The translations under genes were made by a program, and so were the position numbers. Under the pieces are notes generated by a model. That model was not told the origin of the DNA and ran no database searches. It saw nothing but the letters and a program-made list of their open reading frames with translations. Below are positions 15,110-22,634 of a stretch of 28,799 nt of DNA, one piece after another. The stretch is from DASZVN01 sp035547055 (GTDB lineage: Bacteria > Pseudomonadota > Alphaproteobacteria > Rhizobiales > Methylopilaceae). Each line of letters begins with the position of its first letter. The first letter of the stretch is position 1. The DNA is taken from positions 1-28,799 of the forward strand of contig DASZVN010000204.1 in NCBI GenBank assembly GCA_035547055.1, written 5' to 3'.

Positions 15110-15333
15110 CAAGCGACGCGCAGCACCGGATGGTCGGCCTGGCGTGCCGCATATTCGAGCGCGGCGGTGATGTCCTCCGGCTCGAGCAGCGGATGGTCCT
15201 GGAGGATCTCTTGCCGGTCGGCCCCTGCCGCGAGCAGATCCAGGACGTCCTTGACCCTGATGCGAAGCGCGCGGATGCACGGCCGCCCGCCGCATTGGTC
15301 GGGATCAACGGTGATGCGGTGGAGTTCGGACAC
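15109..15333 (-). CDS. DUF433 protein, probable antitoxin
   Basis: 74 residues from GTG 15333. It has the DUF433 signature: LHRITVDPDQCGGRPCIRALRIRVKDVLDLLAAGADRQEIL, then HPLLEPEDITAALEYAARQADHP. This is a small HTH-like fold, thought to bind DNA and neutralise the PIN-like partner. GGAG lies 8 bases upstream of GTG, and homology begins there. A TTG/ATG extension up to 15369 would add an unconserved 12 residues. About 110 bases separate it from the divergent phosphatase gene and must hold both promoters. Confidence 0.85.
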   Translation of the reverse strand: MSELHRITVDPDQCGGRPCIRALRIRVKDVLDLLAAGADRQEILQDHPLLEPEDITAALEYAARQADHPVLRVA

Positions 15334-15443
15334 GGGATCGCTCCGGCTTTGCCGGCGGTTATACCACACTCGGCGCCGCCGCCGCCCCTTGCCGGCGCGG
15401 GGCGCAGAGGCTACCTCCGGGCCGTCTTCGCCATCGTTGGCCC

Positions 15444-16274
15444 ATGTCCGTTCCCGCCTCGCCCGCTTCCGCCCCCCGGATCGACGGCATGCTCGATGCC
15501 GTGGTCGCGGCCGCGCGCGCGGGCGGAGAGCTGGCGCTCGGCTATTTCCAGGCCGGCGCGCGGCATTGGCAGAAGGAGGACGCCTCGGTCGTCACCGAGG
15601 CCGACCTCGCGGTCGACCGGCTGCTGAACGAGCGGCTCGGCGCGATCGACCCCGGCGCCGGCTGGCTTTCGGAGGAGACCGCCGACACGCCGGAGCGGCT
15701 CGGCCGTACGCGGGTCTGGATCGTCGACCCGATCGACGGCACCCGCGCCTTCGTCAAGGGCCTCGACGACTGGGTGATCTCGATCGGGCTGGTCGAGCAC
15801 GGCCGCCCGGTCATGGGGGTCATCTTCAATCCGCGCCGCAACGAGATGTTTTCCGCCGTCGCCGGCGGCGGCGCCCTGCTCGACGGCATCCCGCTCGCGG
15901 TGCCGGCCCCGGCGCCGGCCGGACGCGCGACCGCCATCGGCCCACGCGGGCCGCTCGCCGCACTGGAGGCGCTCGGCATCGCCCGCGGCGAGCCGGTCTA
16001 CGCGCTCGCCTATCGCCTGATCCAGGTCGCCGCCGGGCGCTGCGACGCCGCGCTCGCGAGCGCCCGCGCCCGCGACTGGGACCTCGCCGCCGCCGACCTC
16101 AGCCTCGCCGAGGCCGGCGCCGAACTGCGCGCCCTCGACGGCGCCCGGGTCGGCTATAATCGGCCGGTGCCGGTGCACGGCCCGCTGGTCGCGGCGGCCG
16201 AGCCCCTGAACGGCGTCGTCCGCGCGGCGCTGGCCGATGCCGCCCGCGCCGTGCCGCCGCCGGCCTGGACCTGA
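15444..16274 (+). CDS. Inositol monophosphatase-family protein (CysQ-like 3'(2'),5'-bisphosphate nucleotidase)
   Basis: 276 residues. The FIG/IMPase superfamily motifs are WLSEET (74-79), DPIDGTRAF (95-103) and RDWDLAAADL (210-219). Their acidic residues bind the catalytic Mg2+ ions and hydrolyse a phosphomonoester. WLSEET and the DGTRAF variant are closer to CysQ-type enzymes that degrade 3'-phosphoadenosine 5'-phosphate than to true inositol monophosphatases, but substrate is not settled. It opens the LPS gene block (DUF4170, DUF374, waaA, lpxK follow). This position is common in alphaproteobacteria. If it is a PAP phosphatase it could also serve the sulfotransferase at 22635-23720, which would release PAP. 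Confidence 0.87.
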   Translation: MSVPASPASAPRIDGMLDAVVAAARAGGELALGYFQAGARHWQKEDASVVTEADLAVDRLLNERLGAIDPGAGWLSEETADTPERLGRTRVWIVDPIDGTRAFVKGLDDWVISIGLVEHGRPVMGVIFNPRRNEMFSAVAGGGALLDGIPLAVPAPAPAGRATAIGPRGPLAALEALGIARGEPVYALAYRLIQVAAGRCDAALASARARDWDLAAADLSLAEAGAELRALDGARVGYNRPVPVHGPLVAAAEPLNGVVRAALADAARAVPPPAWT

Positions 16275-16306
16275 CCGACCCGTTGTTGCCAACCGAGAAA
16301 GCGTCC

Positions 16307-16573
16307 ATGACCGACAAGCCTGCCACGCGGACTTCGCGCCAGCTCCTTCATCTCGTCTTCGGCGGCGAGCTCGAATCCGCCGACCGCCTGACCTTCCGCG
16401 ACCTCGACAAGCTCGACATCGTCGGCATCTTTCCCGACTACGCCTCGGCCCATGCGGCGTGGCGGGCCAAGGCGCAGCAGACCGTCGACAATGCCGAGAT
16501 GCGCTATTTCGTCGTGCACCTCCACCGCCTGCTCGATCCGGCGGCGACCGCGGCGCCGGCAGGGCACCCCTGA
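16307..16573 (+). CDS. DUF4170 protein
   Basis: 88 residues from ATG 16307, preceded by GAGAAAG at about 6 bases. The sequence RQLLHLVFGGELESADRLTFRDLDKLDIVGIFPDYASAHAAWRAKAQQTVDNAEMRYFVVHLHRLLDP matches the small DUF4170 family, which is almost confined to alphaproteobacteria and encoded between the phosphatase and LPS acyltransferase/Kdo genes. No enzymatic motif is seen and its role is unknown; the constant neighbourhood suggests a part in LPS assembly or its control. A start at 16283 would add eight residues without support. Confidence 0.85.
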   Translation: MTDKPATRTSRQLLHLVFGGELESADRLTFRDLDKLDIVGIFPDYASAHAAWRAKAQQTVDNAEMRYFVVHLHRLLDPAATAAPAGHP

Positions 16574-16582
16574 GGCGGGGCG

Positions 16583-17299
16583 ATGGCCGGGCGCGGCAGG
16601 ATGGCGCTCGCGGCGCGCCGCGCGCTCGGCGTCGCCATCGCCGGTCATCTCAAGCTGGTCCGCCGCACCACGCGCTGGACGACCGACCCGCCGGACCTCC
16701 TGTCCGAGATCGAGCCGGAGGTGCCGGTGATCGCCGCGACCTGGCATGGCCAGCACATGATGGCGACGCTGCTGAAGCCGGCGCACATCCCGATGTGGGT
16801 GATGGTGTCGCGCCATGGCGACGGCGAGATCAACGCCGCGACGGCCGAGCGCCTCGGCTTCGGCCTGGTGCGCGGCTCCGGTGGCCACGGCATCGCCGAG
16901 AAGATCAGGAAGCGCGGCGGCATCGAGGCGCTGCGCGCGCTGCTCGGCTGCCTGGAGGCGGGCGACAGCGTCACCATGACGACCGACGTGCCGAAGGTCC
17001 ACCGCGTCGCCGGCATGGGCACGGTGCTGCTCGCCAAGCTGTCGGGCCGCCCGATCTACCCGGTCGCGATCATGACGCGGCGGCGGATCGTGCTCGGCAG
17101 TTGGGACCGGCTCACCATCGGCCTGCCGTTCGGCCGCGGCGGCGCCGCGATCGGCCAGCCGATCCGGGTGCCGCACGATGCCGATGCCGCCGCGCTCGAG
17201 CGCGCGCGGCAGACGCTCGAGCAGGCGCTCGAGGACATCCATGCCCGCGCCTACGAGCTCGCCGGCGGCGCGCCCTGGGTCCGCCATGCCGCGGCCTAG
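16583..17299 (+). CDS. DUF374 lysophospholipid acyltransferase-family protein
   Basis: 238 residues. DUF374/LPLAT features: VIAATWHGQHMMATLL (49-64), MVSRHGDGEINAATAERLGFGLVRGSGGHG and DVPKVHRVAGMGTVLLAKLSGRPIYPV. These follow the acyltransferase layout, with His55 as the likely catalytic histidine and the SRHGDGE segment next to it. Members are predicted to add an acyl chain to a lipid A or Kdo-lipid A precursor in the inner membrane. The gene starts 9 bases after DUF4170 and overlaps waaA by 14 bases, so it is in one operon with Kdo transfer. Confidence 0.87.
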   Translation: MAGRGRMALAARRALGVAIAGHLKLVRRTTRWTTDPPDLLSEIEPEVPVIAATWHGQHMMATLLKPAHIPMWVMVSRHGDGEINAATAERLGFGLVRGSGGHGIAEKIRKRGGIEALRALLGCLEAGDSVTMTTDVPKVHRVAGMGTVLLAKLSGRPIYPVAIMTRRRIVLGSWDRLTIGLPFGRGGAAIGQPIRVPHDADAAALERARQTLEQALEDIHARAYELAGGAPWVRHAAA

Positions 17300-18587
17300 A
17301 CGCTCGCTCCTGCTCGACGCCTACGGCGTTGCGCTGGCGGTGGCGGGGCCGCCGGTCGCGGCCGGCCTCCTCGCCTGGCGCACCGCCAAGCGGCGCGAGA
17401 TGCCGCGCCGCCGCGGCGAGCGCCGCGGCCAGGCCTCGTGGCCGCGGCCGGCGGGCGAGCTGGTCTGGGTCCACGGCGCCAGCGTCGGCGAGCTGGTCTC
17501 GCTGCTGCCGGTGACGGAGGCCCTGGTCGAGCGCGGCTTCGCGACGCTCGTCACCAGCGGCACCGTCGCCTCGGCCGAGATCGCGGCGGTACGGCTGCCG
17601 GCGGCGGCGATCCACCAGTTCGCGCCGCTCGACGTGCCGCGCTATCTCCGCCGCTTCCTCGACCATTGGCGGCCCGCGCTCGCGGTGTTTGCCGAGTCCG
17701 AGCTGTGGCCGGCGACGATCGCCGCGACCGCCAGGCGCGGCATCCCGCTGATCCTCGCCAACGCCCGCATGTCGGACCGCTCGTTCCGGCGCTGGCGCCG
17801 CGCCATGCCGATGGCCCGCGCGGTGCTGGGCCGGATCGAGCTCTGCCTCGCGCAGAGCGCCGAGGACGGCCAGCGCCTCGCGGCGCTCGGCGCGCCGCGG
17901 GTCGAGACCGTCGGCAACCTCAAGCTCGACGTGCCGCCCCCGCCGGCGCCGGCCGAGGCGGTGGTGCGCCTCAGCCGCGCCTTCCTGCACCGCCGCGTCC
18001 TCGTCGCGGCGTCGACGCATCCCGGCGAGGAGGCGATGCTGGCTGAAGCCCACGCGGCGGCCCGCGCAGCCCTGCCCGGCCTCCTCACCGTGATCGTGCC
18101 GCGCCATCCCGAGCGCGGCGCCGAGGTCGCGGCCATCGCCGCCCGCGCCGGCCTCGCCGCCGAGCGCCGCACCGAGACCGCGATCCCCGCCGCCGACACC
18201 GAGATCTACGTCGCCGACACCATCGGCGAGCTCGGCCTGTTCTACCGCACCGCCGACCTCGCCTTCCTCGGCGGCTCGCTGGTGCCCCACGGCGGCCAGA
18301 ACCCGATCGAGCCGGCCAAGCTCGGCGCCGCCATCCTGCACGGCCCCCATGTCGGGAATTTCGCCGCGATCTACGCCGCGCTCGACGAGGCCGGCGCGGC
18401 CCACCCGGTCGCCAGCGTCGACGACCTGGCGGCCGCGATCGTCCGCCTCGGCCGCGATGCCGCGGCGCGCCACGCGATGCGCGACGCGGCCTTCGGCGCG
18501 GTCGAGCGGCTCGGCGGCGCGCTCGGGCGCACCATCGCCGCGCTCGACCCCTACCTGATGCAGATGCAATTGAGGCAGGGCGGATGA
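17286..18587 (+). CDS. waaA: 3-deoxy-D-manno-octulosonic acid transferase
   Basis: 433 residues. The Kdo transferase signature WVHGASVGEL (61-70) includes the catalytic Glu69. ESELWP (137-142) and the C-terminal GGSLVPHGGQNPIEPAKLG with HVGNF are the CMP-Kdo-binding signatures of GT30. The N-terminal hydrophobic segment (LLDAYGVALAVAGPPVAAGLL) anchors it to the inner membrane. It moves Kdo from CMP-Kdo to lipid IVA, the first step of LPS core synthesis. ATG 17286 lies inside the end of the DUF374 gene, and the stop overlaps the lpxK start (ATGA), so the three genes are coupled. Confidence 0.95.
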   Translation: MPRPRRSLLLDAYGVALAVAGPPVAAGLLAWRTAKRREMPRRRGERRGQASWPRPAGELVWVHGASVGELVSLLPVTEALVERGFATLVTSGTVASAEIAAVRLPAAAIHQFAPLDVPRYLRRFLDHWRPALAVFAESELWPATIAATARRGIPLILANARMSDRSFRRWRRAMPMARAVLGRIELCLAQSAEDGQRLAALGAPRVETVGNLKLDVPPPPAPAEAVVRLSRAFLHRRVLVAASTHPGEEAMLAEAHAAARAALPGLLTVIVPRHPERGAEVAAIAARAGLAAERRTETAIPAADTEIYVADTIGELGLFYRTADLAFLGGSLVPHGGQNPIEPAKLGAAILHGPHVGNFAAIYAALDEAGAAHPVASVDDLAAAIVRLGRDAAARHAMRDAAFGAVERLGGALGRTIAALDPYLMQMQLRQGG

Positions 18588-19627
18588 TCCGGGCGCCGGC
18601 GTTCTGGTGGCGGCCGCGGCCTGGTGGCGCGGCGCGGCTGCTGAAGCCGGCGGCAGGGCTGATCGGCCGGCGCGCCGCGGCGCGGATGGCGGAGGTCGGC
18701 GCGCCGCCGCCGCTGCCGGTGATCTGCGTCGGCAATGCGGTGGCGGGCGGCGCCGGCAAGACCCCGCTCGCGCTCGCGCTCGGCGAGATGGCAGCCTTGA
18801 TGGGCCGGGCGCCCGCCTTCCTCAGCCGCGGCTATGGCGGCCGCCTCAAGGGCCCCGTCCTCGTCACCGGCCGCCACGACGCCGCCGCGGTCGGCGACGA
18901 GGCGCTGCTGCTCGCCGCCGTCGCGCCGACCGTCGTCGCGCGCGACCGGCCGGCGGGCGCGGCGCTCGCGGCGGCGCACGGCGCCGATCTCCTGATCATG
19001 GACGACGGCTTCCAGAACCCGTCGCTGGAAAAGACGCTGGCGCTGCTCGTGATCGACGGCGCGGTCGGGGTCGGCAACGGCCTGGTGCTGCCGGCAGGGC
19101 CGCTCCGGGCGCCGCTCGGCGTCCAGCTTGCCCGCGCCGACGCGCTGGTGGTGATGGGCCCCGGCGCGGCCGGCGACATGCTCGCCGCCATCGCCGAGAC
19201 CCACGGCATCCCGGTGCACCGCGCCCGCCTGGCGGCCGACCGCGGCGCCGCGGCGCGCCTCAACGGCCGCCGCGTGGTCGCCTTCGCCGGCATCGGGCGG
19301 CCGGAGAAATTCGCCCTGACCCTGGTCGAGGCCGGCGCCACCATCGAGCGGCTCGTCGCCTTCCCCGACCACCACCGCCTGAGCGAGGCGGCGGCGGCGC
19401 GGCTCATCCGCCTCGCCGGCCGCCACGACCTCGTCACCACCGCCAAGGATTTCGCGCGCCTGAGCGGCCAGGCGGGCCCGGCCTTCGCCGCGCTCCGCCG
19501 CCGCGCGACCGTCGTTCCGGTCGCCGCCGTCTTCGACGATCCGCGGGCCCCCGCCGCCCTGATCGAGGAGGCGGGCCGGCGCCATGGCCCTGTGGCGCCC
19601 CGGCCACAGACCCCGGAAATTCCCTGA
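18584..19627 (+). CDS. lpxK: Tetraacyldisaccharide 4'-kinase
   Basis: 347 residues. LpxK features: the P-loop GNAVAGGAGKT (50-60), LSRGYGGRL (80-88), VGDEALLLA (103-111) and MDDGFQNPSL (139-148), where the Asp pair is catalytic. The late motif VTTAKDFARL is also family typical. It phosphorylates the 4' position of lipid A disaccharide, using ATP at the inner membrane. The start overlaps waaA by 4 bases. It closes the LPS block; no terminator is obvious in the 99-base gap that follows. Confidence 0.96.
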   Translation: MIRAPAFWWRPRPGGAARLLKPAAGLIGRRAAARMAEVGAPPPLPVICVGNAVAGGAGKTPLALALGEMAALMGRAPAFLSRGYGGRLKGPVLVTGRHDAAAVGDEALLLAAVAPTVVARDRPAGAALAAAHGADLLIMDDGFQNPSLEKTLALLVIDGAVGVGNGLVLPAGPLRAPLGVQLARADALVVMGPGAAGDMLAAIAETHGIPVHRARLAADRGAAARLNGRRVVAFAGIGRPEKFALTLVEAGATIERLVAFPDHHRLSEAAAARLIRLAGRHDLVTTAKDFARLSGQAGPAFAALRRRATVVPVAAVFDDPRAPAALIEEAGRRHGPVAPRPQTPEIP

Positions 19628-19726
19628 CCGGCACGGGAAACTGCTTCGCGGCGATGGACTTGGCCCCGGCCGCCGGACGAGATCGCGCCGCGGCCGCATC
19701 AGGCCGCGTCTTGCCAGGGGCTTTGC

Positions 19727-19999
19727 ATGAAGATCAGTGTCGCGGTGGCCGTCCTCTCGGGCGTCATGCTGCTCGGGGCCGCAGCCCCCGCCTTTGCCAA
19801 TGCCGACGACGCCAAGTGGATCAAGCAGTGCGTCGCGGACAACAAGGACGAAGGCCAGAGCGCGGAGACGATCGCGGTCTATTGCTCGTGCATGGACAAC
19901 AAGATGTCCAACAACGAGACCCGCTCGATCACCCAGTGGGAGAAGTCCCACCCGGCGGCGCAGGAAGCCTGCTCGAAGCAGGCCCACTGGAAGGACTGA
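19727..19999 (+). CDS. Small exported protein with four cysteines, function unknown
   Basis: 90 residues. Signal peptide MKISVAVAVLSGVMLLGAAAPAFA (cleavage after ~Ala24). The mature ~66 residues are charged and carry Cys35, Cys53, Cys55 and Cys82; two disulfides are possible. The motif VYCSCMDNKMSNNETRSITQWEKSHP resembles small periplasmic proteins of Rhizobiales that I cannot name. It does not have a CXXCH heme site. AGGGG lies 7 bases before ATG 19727. Base use is less GC-rich (AACAAGATGTCCAACAACGA), hinting at stronger expression or a different origin. A hairpin at 20019-20046 probably ends the transcript. Confidence 0.83.
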   Translation: MKISVAVAVLSGVMLLGAAAPAFANADDAKWIKQCVADNKDEGQSAETIAVYCSCMDNKMSNNETRSITQWEKSHPAAQEACSKQAHWKD

Positions 20000-20018
20000 T
20001 CTTCGCCGAGGGCGTGCC

Positions 20019-20046
20019 GGGCCGGATCGTCCATCGCGATCGGCCC
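20019..20046. terminator. Terminator-like hairpin after the small exported protein gene
   Basis: GGGCC-G-GATCG and CGATC-GGCCC pair into a 10-base stem with one bulged G, 19 bases after the stop at 19999. The loop is seven bases. No T run follows, so its strength is uncertain. Confidence 0.5.
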
Positions 20047-20091
20047 AGGGCCCTCTCCACCTTGCTTCGCATGGTCCCCCTCCCCCGCCCA

Positions 20092-20213
20092 ACATCGGAT
20101 GTTTCCGATGTCGGCATCGTTTGGTGATGACGTCGGGCAAGCCCGACTTCAGTGACGGGGGAGGATCGCCGCCGATGGCGCGCCTCTTGATCCTCCCCTG
20201 CGAAGCGGGGGAG
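20092..20213. repeat. Cluster of palindromic repeats between the small exported protein and the sulfatase
   Basis: Four inverted repeats are packed in about 120 bases: ACATCGGA/TCCGATGT (20092-20111), GTCGGGC/GCCCGAC (20132-20147), GGGGAGGATC/GATCCTCCCC (20158-20198) and CCTCCCC/GGGGAGG (20192-20213). The last is followed by the GAGCGCAGCGAGCGAGAGGGG tail common beside such repeats. They lie between convergent genes and belong to families also seen at 6746-6803 and 11658-11673. No protein gene is supported in 20000-20253. Confidence 0.65.
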
Positions 20214-20253
20214 GTGACGAGCGCAGCGAGCGAGAGGGGCGGCCGTTCCGCCC

Positions 20254-21828
20254 TCACCAGTCGCCGATGATGATGCCGCGCGGGTGGCGGCCGCTGCGGT
20301 TCTCGATCGCGGCGTCGGTCATGGTGATGCGCGCCTTGCGGGCGCGGAGCCAGGCGAACAGCCGCGCCTCCATCTCGCCGCGGACCTCGGCCAGCGCCGG
20401 GTCGGTGCCGCGGTCGTCGAGCTCCTTCGGGTCGTCGACGAGGTCGAAGAGCTGCGGCGGCAGCCCCTCGTAATAGACGAACTTCCACTGCGCGGTGCGG
20501 ACCATCCAGGCGCGGCACCGCCCGGCCGGCATGCCGATGTCGGTGCGGGCGCGGCGGAAGGAATAGTCGAGCTCGCTCACCACCATGTCGCGCCAGCCCT
20601 CCGGCGCGGCGCCGCCGCGGAGGAGCGGCAGCAGCGAGCGGCCCTCGAGGATGTGCGAGAGATCGGGGCCGTCCTGGCTCGCGACGAAGGTCGCGGCAAG
20701 GTCGATCGCCTCGACGAAGGCACCGCTCGCGGTGCCGCGGGTGGCATCGGCCGCGGGGTCGGGGTCGTAGACCACGAGCGGCACGCGCACGCTCGGCTCG
20801 TGGAACAGCTCCTTCTCGCCGAGCCAGTGGTCGCCGAGATAGTCGCCGTGGTCGGAGGTGACGACGACCATGGTGTTCTCGAACAGGCCCCGCTCCTCCA
20901 TGAAGCGGAACAGCCGGCCGAGATGATCGTCGATCTGGCGGATCAGCCCCATGTAGACCGGCACCACCGCGCGGCGAACCTCCTCCCGCGAAAAGCTCTC
21001 GCTCTCGGGGTGGCGCATATAGGCGGCGTAGACCGGATGGGGATTGGCCCGTTCGCCCTCGCTGCGGTTGACCGGCAGCATGTCGCCGGGGCCGAACATG
21101 TCGTGATAGGGCGCGGGCGCGATATAGGGCCAGTGCGGCTTGATGTAGGAGAGGTGGCAGAGCCACGGCTGGTCGCCGGCGTCGCGGATGAAGTCGATCG
21201 CCCGGCCGGTCATGTAGGCCGTCTCGGAGTGCTCCTCGGCGATGTTGGCGGCGAGCGGGGCGTTCCGCATCGACCACGCCGACAGCACCTCTCCGCCCGG
21301 CCCCAGGCCTGCGTTCGCCCGGCTGTTCCAGGGATTGGTGTCGTTGTAGCCGCGCGCGCGGAGCCAGGCATTGTAGGCGAGGTCGGGATCGACCAGGCCG
21401 TCGGGATGAAGGCCGTCGTCGCGGACATAGGGCTCGAAGCCGCATTCCGAGGCGTAGACGCCCTCGATCGAGCCCGGCGCGATACCGAGCCGCGCCATCC
21501 CGGCACGGTCGGCCGCCATGTGGGTCTTGCCGACGAGCGCCACCCGCATGCCGAGCGGGCGGAGGTGGTCGCCGAGCGTCGGCTCGCCGATGCGGAGCGG
21601 CACGCCGTTCCAGGTCGAGCCGTGCGAGGCCATCGAGCGGCCGGTGTAGTAGGACATCCGCGACGGGCCGCACACGGTGGCGTTGACATAGGCGCGGTCG
21701 AAGCGGACGCCGCGGGCGGCGAGCCCGTCGATCGCCGGCGTCTTCAGGTGGGGATGGCCGTAGCAGGACAGGTGGTCCCAGCGGAGCTGGTCCGCCATCA
21801 CGAACAGGATGTTCCTGACCTTCCCCAT
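20254..21828 (-). CDS. Sulfatase (alkaline phosphatase superfamily, formylglycine type)
   Basis: 524 residues. The CXPSR motif is CGPSR at 53-57, so Cys53 should be converted to formylglycine by a separate enzyme. Metal ligands Asp13 and Gln14 lie in MADQLRWD and Asp326 and His327 in TSDHGDYLGDHWLGEKEL; Lys101, His103 and Lys339 fit the substrate site. There is no signal peptide, so it is cytoplasmic. It may act on aryl or alkyl sulfates. Phosphonate or phosphodiester hydrolases share the fold and similar spacing, so the exact substrate is open. ATG 21828 is at the start of homology (GKVRNILFVMADQ). It stands alone, with repeats on both sides. Confidence 0.88.
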   Translation of the reverse strand: MGKVRNILFVMADQLRWDHLSCYGHPHLKTPAIDGLAARGVRFDRAYVNATVCGPSRMSYYTGRSMASHGSTWNGVPLRIGEPTLGDHLRPLGMRVALVGKTHMAADRAGMARLGIAPGSIEGVYASECGFEPYVRDDGLHPDGLVDPDLAYNAWLRARGYNDTNPWNSRANAGLGPGGEVLSAWSMRNAPLAANIAEEHSETAYMTGRAIDFIRDAGDQPWLCHLSYIKPHWPYIAPAPYHDMFGPGDMLPVNRSEGERANPHPVYAAYMRHPESESFSREEVRRAVVPVYMGLIRQIDDHLGRLFRFMEERGLFENTMVVVTSDHGDYLGDHWLGEKELFHEPSVRVPLVVYDPDPAADATRGTASGAFVEAIDLAATFVASQDGPDLSHILEGRSLLPLLRGGAAPEGWRDMVVSELDYSFRRARTDIGMPAGRCRAWMVRTAQWKFVYYEGLPPQLFDLVDDPKELDDRGTDPALAEVRGEMEARLFAWLRARKARITMTDAAIENRSGRHPRGIIIGDW

Positions 21829-21904
21829 GCCTCTCCCCCGCCGCGGTCCCTCGCCGCCCGCGGGTCATAGCAGAAGCGCGGGCGAAGGTCTTTCGCCGCC
21901 TCGC

Positions 21905-21986
21905 CGTCATTGCGAAGAGCGCAGCGACGGAGCAATCCAGAAGCTGGCGCCACGTGCTGGATTGCTTCGCTTCGCTCGCAATGACG
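21905..21986. repeat. Dispersed inverted repeat, copy 2 (CGTCATTGCGA ... AGCAATCCAG)
   Basis: A 36-base left arm (21905-21940) and 30-base right arm (21957-21986) around 16 bases, the same lopsided layout as 4506-4589. It lies 77 bases upstream of the sulfatase start. The rest of 21829-22143 shows no believable gene; short open frames there have no recognisable similarity. Confidence 0.85.
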
Positions 21987-22143
21987 AGCTATGTTCCGGC
22001 CGAGGCTCGCTGGGGCACAACCCGATGAGCCCTCTGGTCGCCTATGTTCTCGCGCCGCCGTTCATCGTCGCGGCGAGAGGTGGCGCAATGGCGCTCTGGT
22101 CGCTCCATCAGGACCGCGCGCCGCACCGCGATCGGTAGCGCAA

Positions 22144-22359
22144 TCAGGCCGCTGCCGGAATTTTCTCGACGCCAACCACGAGCCGCCGGCCGAGCACCGC
22201 CAGCGTCGCGGCGAGGGTAGGCAGCTTGGTCGGATGCATCGGATCGAGAATGCGCCGAACCTCGCGTTCGTGGACGCCCAGGCGGCGGCCGAGCTCCGCC
22301 TGGGACATTCCGGCGTTGTCGCCCGGCTCGAGGGCGGCGCGATAGGTGTACGTCCTCAT
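22144..22359 (-). pseudogene. HicB-like antitoxin with internal deletion
   Basis: 71 residues, against about 130-150 for the family. The first 15 residues (MRTYTYRAALEPGDN) are the start of the HicB RNase-H-like domain. From AGMSQAELGRRLGVHEREVRRILDPMHPTKLPTL onward it is the C-terminal HTH region of the same family. The middle (about 65-70 residues), including the toxin-binding core, is absent, with no stop or frame change, so an in-frame deletion is likely. ATG 22359 has GGAG close upstream. It could still make a DNA-binding peptide that represses its operator. A natural short HTH antitoxin is the alternative. Confidence 0.68.
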
Positions 22360-22371
22360 GTTCTCCTGCCT

Positions 22372-22622
22372 TCAATCCAGACCGAGCGCCTTGCGGATCT
22401 TGGCGGCGGTCCTGGGATCGATCTCGCGGGACGGCAGCGCGTCACCCGGTCGCCGACCCAGAGGAGCGCGTGGCCGCCCTTGCCGCGCCCGCGATCCACC
22501 CGGAACGCGGCGCCTCGCCGCCGAGCCGCGTCGCGAATCTCGGCGATGAAGCGGTAGCGCTTGTCCCTCGGTCGCGCCGAACCTGGGACATTCTCGCCGG
22601 GCCTGCAATTGTATTCGGACAA
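22372..22622 (-). pseudogene. HicA-like toxin remnant, frameshifted
   Basis: The segment RYRFIAEIRDAARRRGAAFRV followed by GRGKGGHALLWVGDRVT carries the HicA-like mRNA-interferase signature; the His of KGGH is the likely catalytic residue. After GDRVT the frame must shift by one base near 22440 to continue as LPSREIDPRTAAKIRKALGLD, the family C-terminus, which stops at 22372-22374. No ATG or GTG start lies in frame before the homology; only a TTG at 22622 keeps it open. I read this as a decayed hicA upstream of the deleted hicB. A sequencing error at the shift is the other explanation. Confidence 0.62.
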
Positions 22623-22632
22623 ATTTGTCCGA
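22615..22632. promoter_or_regulatory. 18-base perfect palindrome upstream of the hicA remnant
   Basis: TCGGACAAATTTGTCCGA is a perfect 18-base palindrome in AT-rich DNA (GCAATTGTATTC lies beside it), between the sulfotransferase stop and the hicA remnant. It has the form of an operator for a dimeric repressor, plausibly the hicAB autoregulation site. The sulfotransferase ends 3 bases away (22635), so it may also be a boundary of the capsule operon. Confidence 0.55.
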
Positions 22633-22634
22633 TG

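Noticed and set aside
21988..22143. Short open frames between the sulfatase and the hicB remnant
   Set aside because: No homology, no ribosome-binding site, and they run into the inverted repeat at 21905-21986.
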